From the NCBI GenBank assembly GCA_039933215.1, contig JBDTOO010000011.1, positions 1 through 64,000 of the forward strand: DNA of 64,000 nucleotides, given 5' to 3'. The position numbers and the translations under genes were made by a program. The DNA is from JALYUA01 sp039933215 (GTDB taxonomy: Bacteria > Acidobacteriota > Thermoanaerobaculia > UBA5066 > Gp7-AA6). A model generated the notes under the pieces. That model was not told the origin of the DNA. It did no database searches and saw nothing but the letters and a program-made list of their open reading frames with translations. This document shows, piece by piece, positions 20,728-30,249 of this stretch (positions are counted from its first letter, which is position 1; the number at the start of each line of letters is the position of its first letter).

Positions 20728-23361
20728 CTATCCGCCGGTCTTCGCGGGGCTGCGTTTCTTCACGCGGTCCCCCTCGAAAATGAGGTTCCCGGACGCGTCG
20801 CGAGAGATGTCTCCGAACTCGTCCAGCCAGGAATAGATCCGCGACCACATGTCCCGGATGTTCGCGGGGCTCTCGAGGACATGGCCCTCTCCCCAGTAGC
20901 GAACGAACTCGGCCCGCTTGCCCTGGCGGTAGAGCGAATTGAAGAACTCCTCGCCCTGCTGCACGGCGACGTAGTCGAGATCTCCCTGGATGATCATGAT
21001 CGGCGTCTGCACGCGGTCGACGAAGAAGACGGGGCTGTTGCGGATGTAGCGCCCCAGGTCCTTCCAGGGAGGGTTACCCATCCCCGTTTGCGCGGACTCC
21101 ATGAGCGACGCCATGAAGAGGTTTTCCTGCGGATGCTCTTCGTATCTCATTCGCGCGTCGAACTGCGAATACAGGCTGATGAAGTCCGAGAGCCCGGCGA
21201 GCGAGACCGCCGCCTTGAAGCGCGTCGTCTGCGTCACGAGGCCGTACGTCGAGAAGCCCCCGAAGCTCTGACCCATGACGAAGACCCGATCGGGATCCGC
21301 GAAGCCGAGCTCCACCGCCTTGTCCACCGCCGGCAGGACTCCCTCCGTCAACCGCAGCATCGGGTCTTCGACCTCCCCCTCCGGCTTCAACGGCATGCTC
21401 GGAAGGAGCACGGCGAACCCGTGGGCCGCGGGGATCTGCATGTTGAGAGAGCTCGGGTGCGCGATGTTCGACGAATAGGGCTTCTGCGCGCGGTACATGG
21501 CACCCGCATACACCTCGGTGAGCAACGGGTACCGCTTCCCCTTTTCGTAGCCGACGGGAAGGATGATCCAGCCCTTCAGCTTCTCCCCGTTCAGGCTCAG
21601 ATAGTCGAACGGCCGCGGCTCGCCCTCCGTGATCTCCTTCAAGAAGGTGTTCGAAGCCATGAGGGTGTCGGCCCGGCCGCCGGCGGCCGCCGTCCTCCAG
21701 ATGAACGTCCCCTGGATCCCCGCCGCCGAAAAGATCGCCGACCCGCGCGGATCGAAGGACTTGAGCTCCGCCTCGGGCGCGGGCTTCGCGAGCGGGCGCG
21801 TCGTGCCCGATTTGAGATCGAGGATCGTGTAGTCCTCCTTCTCGTCCTTCTCGTCCTTCCGCGACGCGAGGACGACCTGTGTGTACGTCCGGCCGACGAA
21901 GGGATATTCGTCATCTCCGCTGTTGGTCCGCCGCGGCCAGGCGATCTGGCTCGTCCGCGCCTCGACGTTCTTCGTCAGGTTCTCCGGCGGGCCCTCCGGA
22001 CGGATTCTCCAGACGTCGTCTTCGCCGGGCGTTCTCGCGGGCTTTCCGTACTCGGGCTGAGGCCCTCCAGCCAGCCCCACGAAGGAGCCGCGGCCATCCT
22101 CCGCCCAGAGCTCCGGCGGCGGCGATTTCATCTCGGCCGACAGGCAGCGCTTCTGACCCGCGCGGTCGAGCAGCCACCAGTCCCGCCGGGCCGTCGGCGA
22201 CGGCTTCTCTCCCTTGTCGCGGCGCGCGGCGAGCAGGATGAGGTCCCCTCCCGCGGTCCATTCGAGCTGCGGCTCGAGCCGGATCGCGGGCTCCACGTCG
22301 AGCTCTCCGAGATCCGTCTCCTCGACGTGCCCCGTCTCCGCGGAGACGCGATAGAGGCGCGGGGGGTTCGCCCGGCTCGCGCCGAACGCCAGGAAGGCGA
22401 GCTGCCGCCCGTCCGGCGACCAGCGAAGCGACTCCCGGAGGACATCCTGGGAGAGCGCCCGGTCCGCGGTCCACGCGTGGCCGTCCAGCCGCCGGACCTC
22501 GACCGTGAACGTCCCGGCCGTCGCGAACCTCAAGGGCTCGTTCGCCTTCGGCGTGTAGACGCCGACCTGGCGGCAATAGGCGACGGCTCCGCCGCTGGGC
22601 GCGAGCTGCCACGCGGCGGTGTTCACCTCGGCGACGGCCTGCGAAGTCCCGGCTTCGGCGTCGATGAGCAGGAGCTGCCCCTGGGGCCGTTTCGTCAGAT
22701 CGACCGGGACGCCGCTCTCGAGCACGCTCGCCGTCGCCTCCTGTCCCTTCGGCGTCTTCGCCCACTCGCGCGTGGCGATCTGAGGCGTGTGCAGCTCGAC
22801 GCGCATGCTGAGCGGCTGCTCGCCCTCGGGAAGCACGGCGCACAGGATCCGCTTCGCGTCGATCCACAGGTAGGGCCGCTCGCGAACGCCCGCGAGGTCG
22901 ACCCCGCGCTCCGTCCGGCGCACGACCCTGCGCGTCGTCGCGTTCCAGATCCAGAGACGGACGTTGGCGCCCCGCGTCGAGAGCATCGCGAGAAAACGCC
23001 CGTCGGGGGACCACTGCGGCGCCCACCAGCCCGAGCCGTCCTCGATGCCCCGCGTGATATTGACCGGCGCCTCTCCCGGAGCGCGCTGCAGCCAGACGTC
23101 CGCGCCGGCGTTGCCCCACAGGTACTCCCACTTGTGGTTCGTGAGGGTCTTCTTCGCCCTCACCCGCGTGAACGCGAGGGCCCGGCCGTCCGGCGCGAAG
23201 GCGTAGGGTCCGCCGAAGTACTGCCCGATCCCCTCGAACTCGAACATGTCGTCGATCCGGAGCGGCCGATTCGGCGCCTGGGCGAACGCCGCCGCCGCGA
23301 GGACCAGACTTCCCAGAATCGCCGCCGCGATGCATCGGCTCGCGTGAAAGAAAATCGTCAT
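20728..23361 (-). CDS. Secreted S9 (prolyl oligopeptidase-like) peptidase, last gene of the locus
   Basis: This 877-residue protein starts at MTIFFHASR with GGAGGAA eight bases upstream and a signal peptide (about 1-27). A WD40-like beta-propeller region (about 40-560) precedes the alpha/beta hydrolase domain with Ser699 in VMGQSFGGFS, Asp796 in IIQGDLDYVAV and His827 in WGEGHVLES, a complete triad. S9 enzymes cut short peptides, often after Pro or as dipeptidyl peptidases. After the hydrolase it has an extra tail with DASGNLIFEGDRVKKR, which resembles the tail of the S9 peptidase at 27728-30187. It follows a 198-nt gap with a peptidase remnant and ends the run of co-directed peptidase genes. 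Confidence 0.9.
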   Translation of the reverse strand: MTIFFHASRCIAAAILGSLVLAAAAFAQAPNRPLRIDDMFEFEGIGQYFGGPYAFAPDGRALAFTRVRAKKTLTNHKWEYLWGNAGADVWLQRAPGEAPVNITRGIEDGSGWWAPQWSPDGRFLAMLSTRGANVRLWIWNATTRRVVRRTERGVDLAGVRERPYLWIDAKRILCAVLPEGEQPLSMRVELHTPQIATREWAKTPKGQEATASVLESGVPVDLTKRPQGQLLLIDAEAGTSQAVAEVNTAAWQLAPSGGAVAYCRQVGVYTPKANEPLRFATAGTFTVEVRRLDGHAWTADRALSQDVLRESLRWSPDGRQLAFLAFGASRANPPRLYRVSAETGHVEETDLGELDVEPAIRLEPQLEWTAGGDLILLAARRDKGEKPSPTARRDWWLLDRAGQKRCLSAEMKSPPPELWAEDGRGSFVGLAGGPQPEYGKPARTPGEDDVWRIRPEGPPENLTKNVEARTSQIAWPRRTNSGDDEYPFVGRTYTQVVLASRKDEKDEKEDYTILDLKSGTTRPLAKPAPEAELKSFDPRGSAIFSAAGIQGTFIWRTAAAGGRADTLMASNTFLKEITEGEPRPFDYLSLNGEKLKGWIILPVGYEKGKRYPLLTEVYAGAMYRAQKPYSSNIAHPSSLNMQIPAAHGFAVLLPSMPLKPEGEVEDPMLRLTEGVLPAVDKAVELGFADPDRVFVMGQSFGGFSTYGLVTQTTRFKAAVSLAGLSDFISLYSQFDARMRYEEHPQENLFMASLMESAQTGMGNPPWKDLGRYIRNSPVFFVDRVQTPIMIIQGDLDYVAVQQGEEFFNSLYRQGKRAEFVRYWGEGHVLESPANIRDMWSRIYSWLDEFGDISRDASGNLIFEGDRVKKRSPAKTGG

Positions 23362-23399
23362 CGGCCCGTTCCTCCGGTTCTGGAAAATGGGCTCGCCGC

Positions 23400-23519
23400 T
23401 CAGGGCCGGCCCGGTCGAGCGTTCTTCGCGTGCCGATCGAACCAGCGAAGGATGGCGCTCCAATAGTCGATCAAGTTCTCCCGGCCTTGCGGCGCGTGCT
23501 CCTCGCCGATGCACTTGCG
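23400..23519 (-). pseudogene. C-terminal remnant of another S9 peptidase gene
   Basis: In the gap between two intact S9 genes, the minus strand reads a frame ending in CIGEEHAPQGRENLIDYW, SAILRWFDRHAKN and a TGA stop at 23400-23402. This is the usual end of an S9 peptidase: the GE-H block with the catalytic His, then the final helix W-F-D-x-H. No catalytic domain precedes it; the upstream intact gene's stop lies about 40 nt away. It is therefore what remains after deletion of most of a ninth S9 gene, probably by recombination between paralogs. Confidence 0.7.
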
Positions 23520-23559
23520 GACTCCAGTCTCCGGCGCGCCGCCCGGCGCGGGGCGGGCT

Positions 23560-25848
23560 TCACTTCTTCAGGTGCTCGTCGAACCACGCGATCATGCGGT
23601 TGCAGTAGTCGATCTGGTTCGCGAAGCCCTCGATCTGGTGGCCCTCGCCCTCGTACCGGGCGAGGACGACCTCCTTGCCGAGCCTCTGGAGGTCGACGAA
23701 GACTTCCTCGGCGAGATGCGGCGCGACCGCCGTGTCCCGCGACCCGTGCACGATCAGCAGAGGCGTCTCGACGCGGTCGAGATAGAGGACGGGCGAGTTC
23801 TCGAGATACCGGGTCAGGGAGTTCCAGGGGTTCCCCATGCCGAAAGCGCTCTCCGACACGCTCAAGCCGTAGTGCGTCCCGTCGCGGCCGAGTTCGCCGT
23901 AGAAGCTGACGAAGTTGCCGAAACCGGCGCGCATGACCGCCGCCTTGAAGCGCGTCGTTTGCGTGATCAGGGCGAGCGTCGAATAGCCGCCATTGCTGTG
24001 TCCCATGATCCCGACGCGTTCGGGGTCTCCGATGCCCAGGTCGATCACCCGGTTGACCCCCGGCAGGACGCTCTTGGGAAGATCGCGCATCTGGTCCTTG
24101 CGGTCCGAAGGCGCGTCCGGAAGGAGCACGGCGTAACCGCGCGTCGCGAGGAGCTGGAAGTTGTCGTCCGCCCCCCACGCCTCCCGCATCGAGAAGCTCC
24201 GCAGCGCGTCGGAGAGCTGCTTTCCGCCGTAGACGAAGACGACGAGCGGATACCTCTGCCCTTCCCTGTAGCCGGCGGGGAGGAGGAGCGCGCCACGAAG
24301 AGGCTTGCCGTCGGCGCTCCGCCACTCGATCAGGCGGCTCTCGCCCATCGCGTACTCGTCGAAGGACGGATTGATGTGCGTCAGCCGGCGCGGCTCCCCC
24401 GCCGCCTTCCCGCCGTTGCGACGAAGCGCCCAGAGGTCCTCGGCATGTCCCGCGTCCTGGGGGGTGAAGACGAGGACGTCGGAACCGGCCGTGATCCGGG
24501 AATCCCGATCCCGCCCGAGGTATTTAGGACCTTCCCAGAGCCGTTCGGCGGTTCCCGAGGCGAGGTCGAGCTCATAGAGTCCCTCGTCTTTCGTATCCTC
24601 CCTGCGGGTCAGGACGAGGACCTGGCCCGGGCGTCCGCCGGGCACGAGCGCGGTCGCCTCCCGGTCGGCGGGCGTGACCTCCTTCGCGGGCGAACGAGCC
24701 CTCGTCGAGAGCCGGAAGATCTTCTTGCCGGCGTGGAAATGCATCCACTCGCCGCGAGCGTCGAAGAACGGCATGGAGAGCAGGTCGAGCGACAGCCCGG
24801 CGACGGGCGCTTCGGTGAGCTTGCGGGGCTCTCCGCCCGCGGCGGGCACCACGAACGCATCGCCGTCTCCCGTCGTGTACCCGATCGATCTGCCGTCCGG
24901 AGTCCATGCCGCGGAGATGCCGAGACCTGCCAGCGGCACCGCCCGGGAAAGCCGGCGGGAAGGGCCTCCCGCGGTCGGGACGACGTCGATGTCGAAGATC
25001 TGTTGCTGGGACTGCGACGCCGCGAAGCCGCGGTCGAGCGAGACGGCGACGAGCGAGCCGTCCGGCGACATCCACACGCCGGTCGGCTTCTCGTGAGTGA
25101 CGAGGCGACGCAGGCTTCCGGTTTCGATCTCGATCCGCGCGATGTCCGAACGGAGGAGCTCCGTCGACCATGCCCCCGCCTCGGCGGTCGCGGCCTTCCC
25201 TTTCGCGGAAGGAAGGTTCTCGAAGACGGTGACCGTCGCCTCGCCGGTCTTGCCCCGATCCGCCGATTTCGAGGGGTCCGCCCCCTTCAAGAAGCCGGGG
25301 CCCTCGGCCGCCTGCTGGATCGTCACGCCCTCCGGCAACGGGATAACGACCGCCCGGCTGTCCCGCGTCCACGCGATACCCGAGAGCCCCCACGGCCTCA
25401 CGATCACGTCGGAGACGCGGCGGCTCATGCCGGTCGCGCCCGACCAGATCCAGAGCGCCGCCGTCCCGGATCGGTCGGAGTAGTACGCGAGAAGCCGGCC
25501 GTCCGGAGACCAGTGGGGCGACCAGTTGCTGGCGGTCCCGTCGGTCAGGTTCTTCGACTCGCCGGTTGCCACGTCGGTGATCCAGACGTCGCACCCGAGA
25601 CCGAAGCGCCACACTCCCGTACGGGAGTGGGCCTGATAGCGGGGATCGGGCTCCGGAGGCACGCGCCGGTTGTCGCAGACCGTGTACGCGACGCTGGCCT
25701 GGTCGGGCGAAAGACGGATCGCGCTGTACAGGCCCAGGGACTTCTCGGCCAGCGCCGTCTCCACCGGCAGCGGTTCCGCTCGAGGCGCCGCGGTGACGAA
25801 CGCCGGCGCCGCGGAGAGAAGAATGGCCGCGAGACGGAGTCTCCTCAT
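23560..25848 (-). CDS. Secreted S9 peptidase
   Basis: This 762-residue protein has a signal peptide (about 1-22), a beta-propeller with repeated 'SPDG' turns (PHWSPDGRLLAYYSDR and similar) and a C-terminal hydrolase domain with Ser618 in IMGHSNGGYS, Asp705 in IVHGSRDTAVA and His737 in YEGEGHQIEG. The triad is complete. In this paralog the nucleophile elbow is GHSNGG rather than GQSYGG. The ATG overlaps the stop of the upstream propeller gene (ATGA). The motif LGCDVWITDVATGES near residue 90 is shared with the peptidase at 31635-34007. It likely trims peptides in the periplasm or outside the cell. Confidence 0.92.
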   Translation of the reverse strand: MRRLRLAAILLSAAPAFVTAAPRAEPLPVETALAEKSLGLYSAIRLSPDQASVAYTVCDNRRVPPEPDPRYQAHSRTGVWRFGLGCDVWITDVATGESKNLTDGTASNWSPHWSPDGRLLAYYSDRSGTAALWIWSGATGMSRRVSDVIVRPWGLSGIAWTRDSRAVVIPLPEGVTIQQAAEGPGFLKGADPSKSADRGKTGEATVTVFENLPSAKGKAATAEAGAWSTELLRSDIARIEIETGSLRRLVTHEKPTGVWMSPDGSLVAVSLDRGFAASQSQQQIFDIDVVPTAGGPSRRLSRAVPLAGLGISAAWTPDGRSIGYTTGDGDAFVVPAAGGEPRKLTEAPVAGLSLDLLSMPFFDARGEWMHFHAGKKIFRLSTRARSPAKEVTPADREATALVPGGRPGQVLVLTRREDTKDEGLYELDLASGTAERLWEGPKYLGRDRDSRITAGSDVLVFTPQDAGHAEDLWALRRNGGKAAGEPRRLTHINPSFDEYAMGESRLIEWRSADGKPLRGALLLPAGYREGQRYPLVVFVYGGKQLSDALRSFSMREAWGADDNFQLLATRGYAVLLPDAPSDRKDQMRDLPKSVLPGVNRVIDLGIGDPERVGIMGHSNGGYSTLALITQTTRFKAAVMRAGFGNFVSFYGELGRDGTHYGLSVSESAFGMGNPWNSLTRYLENSPVLYLDRVETPLLIVHGSRDTAVAPHLAEEVFVDLQRLGKEVVLARYEGEGHQIEGFANQIDYCNRMIAWFDEHLKK

Positions 25849-27731
25849 CGCGCGCCCGCGGCGGGAGACGCGGCGAGGTTCGCGTCCTTCGAGGCCGAGA
25901 CCACCTTGAACATCATGAACGGGTAGTCCGGCTTCTCCGGGATTCCGGTGAAGCGGAAGTGGAAGGGGCGAGCCGCCGTCGACGCTCCCGGCGCGAGCGT
26001 TCCTCCAGGCGCCGCGAAGTCCCAGCGCGCGCCCTCGGCGGCGCGGCCGTTGTCCGCGTTCTCGACCTTGAACTCCTTCAGATTGACCATCATGTTCAGG
26101 AGCTCGACGGTGAACGGGCCGGCGACCGGAAGGGGCGACTTGTTCTCCAGGTGCATCTGGCATCCGAACGAGTTCACCTTGAAGTCGAAAGCACAGTGCT
26201 CCGCCACCAGTTTCACCTGCGTCGTGACGTCGGCCTCCCTGCGCGCGACCACGGACGCTGTTCCGGGAACCGTGAAGGGCGTCGTCGCCAGCCGCATGAC
26301 CCCCGAGGAGCCGTCGATCCACGCCGCATGGAAGACGCCGTCCGCGTCGGCCGCCAATCCCTGCGTGTCGCCTCCGCCCGGGAAACGGGTGGCGATCATG
26401 AGCACGTTGAACCCCTGGCCCTCCACGGAGACTCCGTCCTCCGTCTTCGGGTACGCACTGACCTCCGCGTTGGGCGTCCAGTTCCCGAGGGCCATGGAGC
26501 ACGTCGGCCTGGTCTTCGGCGACACGTTCGGCAGGAAGGTCTCGCCGCCGTCCGAAGACGCGGAGAAGGAGAGGTCGTAGCACTCGTTCTTGTGCGACCT
26601 CCGATCGTTCCAGACCACGCCCACGACGCCCTTGTCGTTGACGGCGATCGTCGGATTCGCGTGGTCCGCGGGCTCCTTGTTGTCGTTGACGGTCGCGGGC
26701 TTCGACCACGTCTTCCCGTTGTCCGAGGAGTGGATGACCTTGATGTTGGTCCGGTCGCCCACGTCGTCGTTCCAGACGAAGTACATGCGGCCTCGGAACG
26801 GCCCGTCCGACAGGTCCATCACCGTGTTGGGGCCGCCCTGGATCCGCTCGAAGCGGTGGCGGTCGCCCGACTGCTTGTAACTCACGATCTTCGGCGAGAC
26901 GGAGTAGCTCGCGCCGCCGTCGCCGGATACGGCAATCCGCAGGGCGAAGTCCATGCGGAGGTCGCGTGTCTTTGCCTCGTCCATCGGTTCGAAGAGCGTA
27001 AAGTCCGTCAGCTTCATCGTCATCGTCGTGAAAGGCAGGATCACCGTCCCGTCCGGTGCAACGACCATGTTCGCGAACGCGAACACGTGCTCCTCGCCCA
27101 CGCTCGAGATCAGGCGGGGCTGGCCGAAGGTCTTCGCCCCGTCGTCGGAAAACGCCACGGCGAGCGCGGGCGATTCTTTCCCATCGAGACCGACGGACGC
27201 GACGCTCGCGCCCGCGTAGATGCGTCCGCCGAACCGGCCTTTCGCGTCGAAGCCCATGAACTGGCGGTCGAAGCCCTTCGTGGCCTGGAGCAGCGTCGCC
27301 TCGCTCCACGTGCGTCCCTCGTCCGTCGAGTGTGTGATCCAGAGGCCGTCGCGATCATTCGCCGCGTAGTAGGCATTACCCCTGGCGTCGAAGTACGCAA
27401 TCGCGTCCCAGCCGCCGGAGACCTTCGCCGCGGAACCCGGCGGTGTCACGCGCGTCCACGTGAGCCCTCCGTCGTGCGTTACGTACGCCGAGCTCCCCGC
27501 TTTGCCGTCGTGGATCCGGCAGGCGGTCGCCACCTGATTCCGGGAGTTCTTCGGGTTGATGGCGAGGAACGACTCACCGTGGGGGTCCGCCGGGGCGTCA
27601 GAAGAGATCGTGACCGTCGGCCCGATTGCAATCGACGGAGCGGAACTCGCCGGCACGGAAGGGGTCCCGAATCCGAATCCGGCGAACGCGAGAAGTGCGG
27701 CGGTCATCGCGACGGGGCGAACCCGCCTCAT
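25845..27731 (-). CDS. Secreted six-Asp-box beta-propeller protein with C-terminal domain
   Basis: This 628-residue protein has a signal peptide (about 1-30) and six Asp-box turns: THDGGLTW, STDEGRTW, SDDGAKTF, SGDGGASY, SSDNGKTW and SSDGGETF, one per blade of a sialidase-like propeller. It has the H-x-E block near the start (PHGESFLAINPKN) and FHAAWIDGSSG near the propeller's end; the last Asp/Arg pair seen in paralogs is altered here. Residues from about 500 form a separate beta domain shared with four other propellers (MHLENKSPLPVAGPF, then GARWDFAAP and LAPGAST). It overlaps both neighbours by 4 nt and lies between two S9 genes. Annotation as sialidase would be unsafe because no Arg triad or RIP motif is visible. 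Confidence 0.8.
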   Translation of the reverse strand: MRRVRPVAMTAALLAFAGFGFGTPSVPASSAPSIAIGPTVTISSDAPADPHGESFLAINPKNSRNQVATACRIHDGKAGSSAYVTHDGGLTWTRVTPPGSAAKVSGGWDAIAYFDARGNAYYAANDRDGLWITHSTDEGRTWSEATLLQATKGFDRQFMGFDAKGRFGGRIYAGASVASVGLDGKESPALAVAFSDDGAKTFGQPRLISSVGEEHVFAFANMVVAPDGTVILPFTTMTMKLTDFTLFEPMDEAKTRDLRMDFALRIAVSGDGGASYSVSPKIVSYKQSGDRHRFERIQGGPNTVMDLSDGPFRGRMYFVWNDDVGDRTNIKVIHSSDNGKTWSKPATVNDNKEPADHANPTIAVNDKGVVGVVWNDRRSHKNECYDLSFSASSDGGETFLPNVSPKTRPTCSMALGNWTPNAEVSAYPKTEDGVSVEGQGFNVLMIATRFPGGGDTQGLAADADGVFHAAWIDGSSGVMRLATTPFTVPGTASVVARREADVTTQVKLVAEHCAFDFKVNSFGCQMHLENKSPLPVAGPFTVELLNMMVNLKEFKVENADNGRAAEGARWDFAAPGGTLAPGASTAARPFHFRFTGIPEKPDYPFMMFKVVSASKDANLAASPAAGAR

Positions 27732-30187
27732 CGCGCGGGGGTCCCCGCGGTCGTGGCCGCCGGCGGAGGCGCGGGAGCCACGCGGGGCTTCGCGGCCGCG
27801 CCTTCGAAGACCACGCCTCCCTTGCCGTCCACGGCCAGGTTGAGATTCTCGGAGAGGAAGTCGAGCCTCCGCCTCCAGAAGTCGAGCACGTTCGGCGTCT
27901 GCGTGATGACGTGGCCCTCACCCTGGTAGACGCGGTACTCGACCGGCTTGCCGAGGCGCTGCAGGGCGGCGAAGATCGCGTCGGAGGCGATCAGCCGGCC
28001 GTCCGTCGAGCCCTGCCCGATCAGAAGCGGCGTCTGGATCCGGTCGAAGAGGAAGATCGGCGAGTTGCGCATGTAGCGCTCGCGCTGCTCCCAGATGCTC
28101 CCCTTCATGTTGCCCTGTCCCTGCTCGTAGTAGCCGATCGCGCCGAGATAGTCGGCGAAGAGGTCGGGGTGCAGGACGGCGGCCGTGATGATCGCCGCCT
28201 TGAAACGGGTGCTCTGCGTGATCAGCGCGAGCGTGCAATAGGAGCCATAGCTCTGCCCCATCACGGCGAGACGGTCCGGGTCCGCGTAGCCCTGGTCGAT
28301 CGCCGCGTTGACACCGGGCATCACCGTGCCCATCAGGTCTTCCATGGGCATCCCTTCCCGGATGGGCGCGTCCGGAGAGAGGATGGCGTACCCGCGCGTC
28401 GCGAAGATGTGGCAGTTGAGCGCGGGCAGGCCCCAGAAGCCGAAGCGGTTCAGGTAGCGGGACCCGTAGTCGCCGCCGTAGACGAACACGATCAGCGGCA
28501 GGCGCTGGCCCGCTTTGTAGCCGGGGGGCAAAAGGAGCGCGCCCTTCAGCGGCTCGCCCGTCAGGCTCCGCCACTCGATCAGCTTCGCCTGCCCGAGCTC
28601 GTACTTCTCCATCCCCGGATTGATGTGCGTCAGCTGCCGCGCCTTGCCCGTCTTCGTGTCGAGGATCCAGAGGTCGTGATCGTGCTGCTGGTCGGTCGCC
28701 GAGAAGACGATCTCGCCCGTCTTCGTGCTCCCGTCGAGATTGAAATACGTGCGGAAGCTCTTGTCCTCCTCGAGCAGCGGCCGCGCCTTACCGGTCGTGA
28801 CGTCGATGGCGAAGAAGCCCGCTTTTCCCGCGTCATTCCAGTAGGTGGTCGGACCGGTCGTGCCGGTGGTCGGCGGAGCCTGCCGCGCGGCCACCCAGAC
28901 GGTCCGGCCGTCCGGGGAGAGCAGCTCCGCACGCCCGTACGGCTGCACGATGGACCTTATCGTCCAGCCCGGGATCTTCCCGACGGCCTGCCCCTTTCCC
29001 GTCGCCGCGTCGACGCGCCATAGCGCTCCGCCGCCCACGGCGTAGAAGTTTTCGGATTTCGCGTCCGCGACGGGCGCCACCTCGCCCTCACCCGGGTTGA
29101 AGCTCGGCACGCCCTCGGACTTCAGCGTCCGCGGGGCGGCTCCCGAGACCGGGAGGACCACGATCGGACCGTCCAGCTTCTTGCCCGCCGGGATGTAGGC
29201 GAGGTTCTTCCCGTCGGGAGTCCACACGAACTCGAAGCCGTACCCGAGCGGGACGTTCGAGGTGAGCGTCCGCGGCGCGCCTCCGGCCGCATCCACGACG
29301 TCGAAGTCATAGCTCGGCTGCTGGGTGTTCGGCTCCCATCCTTTGAGCACGGTGTACGCGACCCTCTTCCCGTCCGGCGAAAACTCGTAAAAGCGGATCG
29401 ACTGGCGCTCGGCGAGGCGAGTCACCTTCTTCGTCGCGAGGTCGAGCACGGCGAGATCGGCCGTGTTCCAGTCCGTCTCGCCGGTCGGTTTCGGCGCGGC
29501 CTCCGCGGGCTTCTTCTTGTCCTTGTCCACCGGCTCGGACTTCTCAACGATCACGGACGGCTCCCCGGGCGCCACCTTCGGGAACTTCTTGCCCTCCTCG
29601 AGGCTCATGCCGAGGGCCGTGATCTCCGCGAGTGACATCCCCTTCGGGACGACCTTGCAGAGGATGCGTCCGCCGTCCGGGCTCCAGCGCACGACCTCGA
29701 ACCCGAAGAACGGCCGCGCCATCACGCCCGGGAAGCGCTCAGACTTGCGCGTCGCCTTGTCCCAGATCCACAGACCGGGCTCGCCGCCCTCGTCGGAGTA
29801 GAAGGCGACTCTCGAGCCGTCCGGCGACCAGACGGCCGCCCAGCTCGAGCTCCTGGCGAAGCCCAGGCGGATCGTTTCTCCCGTCTTCACGTTCGAGACC
29901 GTGGCCTCCATGCGCGAGTCGCCCTCCGCGAACGGGAACCCGGTGGCCGAGTACTGGTGGGTCGCGCGCGGTACGGTCTCGACCCCCGCCACCGTGTACG
30001 AGACCCACTGCCCGTCGGGCGAGAGGGCAATCGGCGAACGGCCGTTCAATCCGCGCGTCGCCGTGGCGACGTCGAGCGGCAGCGGCTCGCGGACGCGGGC
30101 GGCGGGCTGCGCGCCCGCGACGCCGGCGCCGATGAGCGACGCCATCGAGATGATTCCGAGAACGCCGAGCCCAGGGTGACGCTTCAT
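27728..30187 (-). CDS. Secreted S9 peptidase with extended C-terminal tail
   Basis: This 819-residue protein starts at MKRHPGLG with AAGGAG just upstream, then a signal peptide (about 1-27). A propeller region (about 40-520) is followed by the hydrolase domain with Ser646 in VMGQSYGSYC, Asp729 in GQGSTDGRL and His759 in YQGEGHVIT. The oxyanion-side Gly of GxSxGG is Ser here, and the usual HG before the Asp is QG, both mild departures. The tail after the domain contains VDGKGGVVFEG and a Pro/Ala-rich end, recalling the tail of the peptidase at 20728-23361. It lies 62 nt after a propeller gene and overlaps the next one by ATGA. Confidence 0.92.
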   Translation of the reverse strand: MKRHPGLGVLGIISMASLIGAGVAGAQPAARVREPLPLDVATATRGLNGRSPIALSPDGQWVSYTVAGVETVPRATHQYSATGFPFAEGDSRMEATVSNVKTGETIRLGFARSSSWAAVWSPDGSRVAFYSDEGGEPGLWIWDKATRKSERFPGVMARPFFGFEVVRWSPDGGRILCKVVPKGMSLAEITALGMSLEEGKKFPKVAPGEPSVIVEKSEPVDKDKKKPAEAAPKPTGETDWNTADLAVLDLATKKVTRLAERQSIRFYEFSPDGKRVAYTVLKGWEPNTQQPSYDFDVVDAAGGAPRTLTSNVPLGYGFEFVWTPDGKNLAYIPAGKKLDGPIVVLPVSGAAPRTLKSEGVPSFNPGEGEVAPVADAKSENFYAVGGGALWRVDAATGKGQAVGKIPGWTIRSIVQPYGRAELLSPDGRTVWVAARQAPPTTGTTGPTTYWNDAGKAGFFAIDVTTGKARPLLEEDKSFRTYFNLDGSTKTGEIVFSATDQQHDHDLWILDTKTGKARQLTHINPGMEKYELGQAKLIEWRSLTGEPLKGALLLPPGYKAGQRLPLIVFVYGGDYGSRYLNRFGFWGLPALNCHIFATRGYAILSPDAPIREGMPMEDLMGTVMPGVNAAIDQGYADPDRLAVMGQSYGSYCTLALITQSTRFKAAIITAAVLHPDLFADYLGAIGYYEQGQGNMKGSIWEQRERYMRNSPIFLFDRIQTPLLIGQGSTDGRLIASDAIFAALQRLGKPVEYRVYQGEGHVITQTPNVLDFWRRRLDFLSENLNLAVDGKGGVVFEGAAAKPRVAPAPPPAATTAGTPAR

Positions 30188-30249
30188 GGGACTCCTTTTT
30201 ATCGATCGGCTGCGACAACGCGAAGGCCGGACAGTTCGTCGCACCGATC

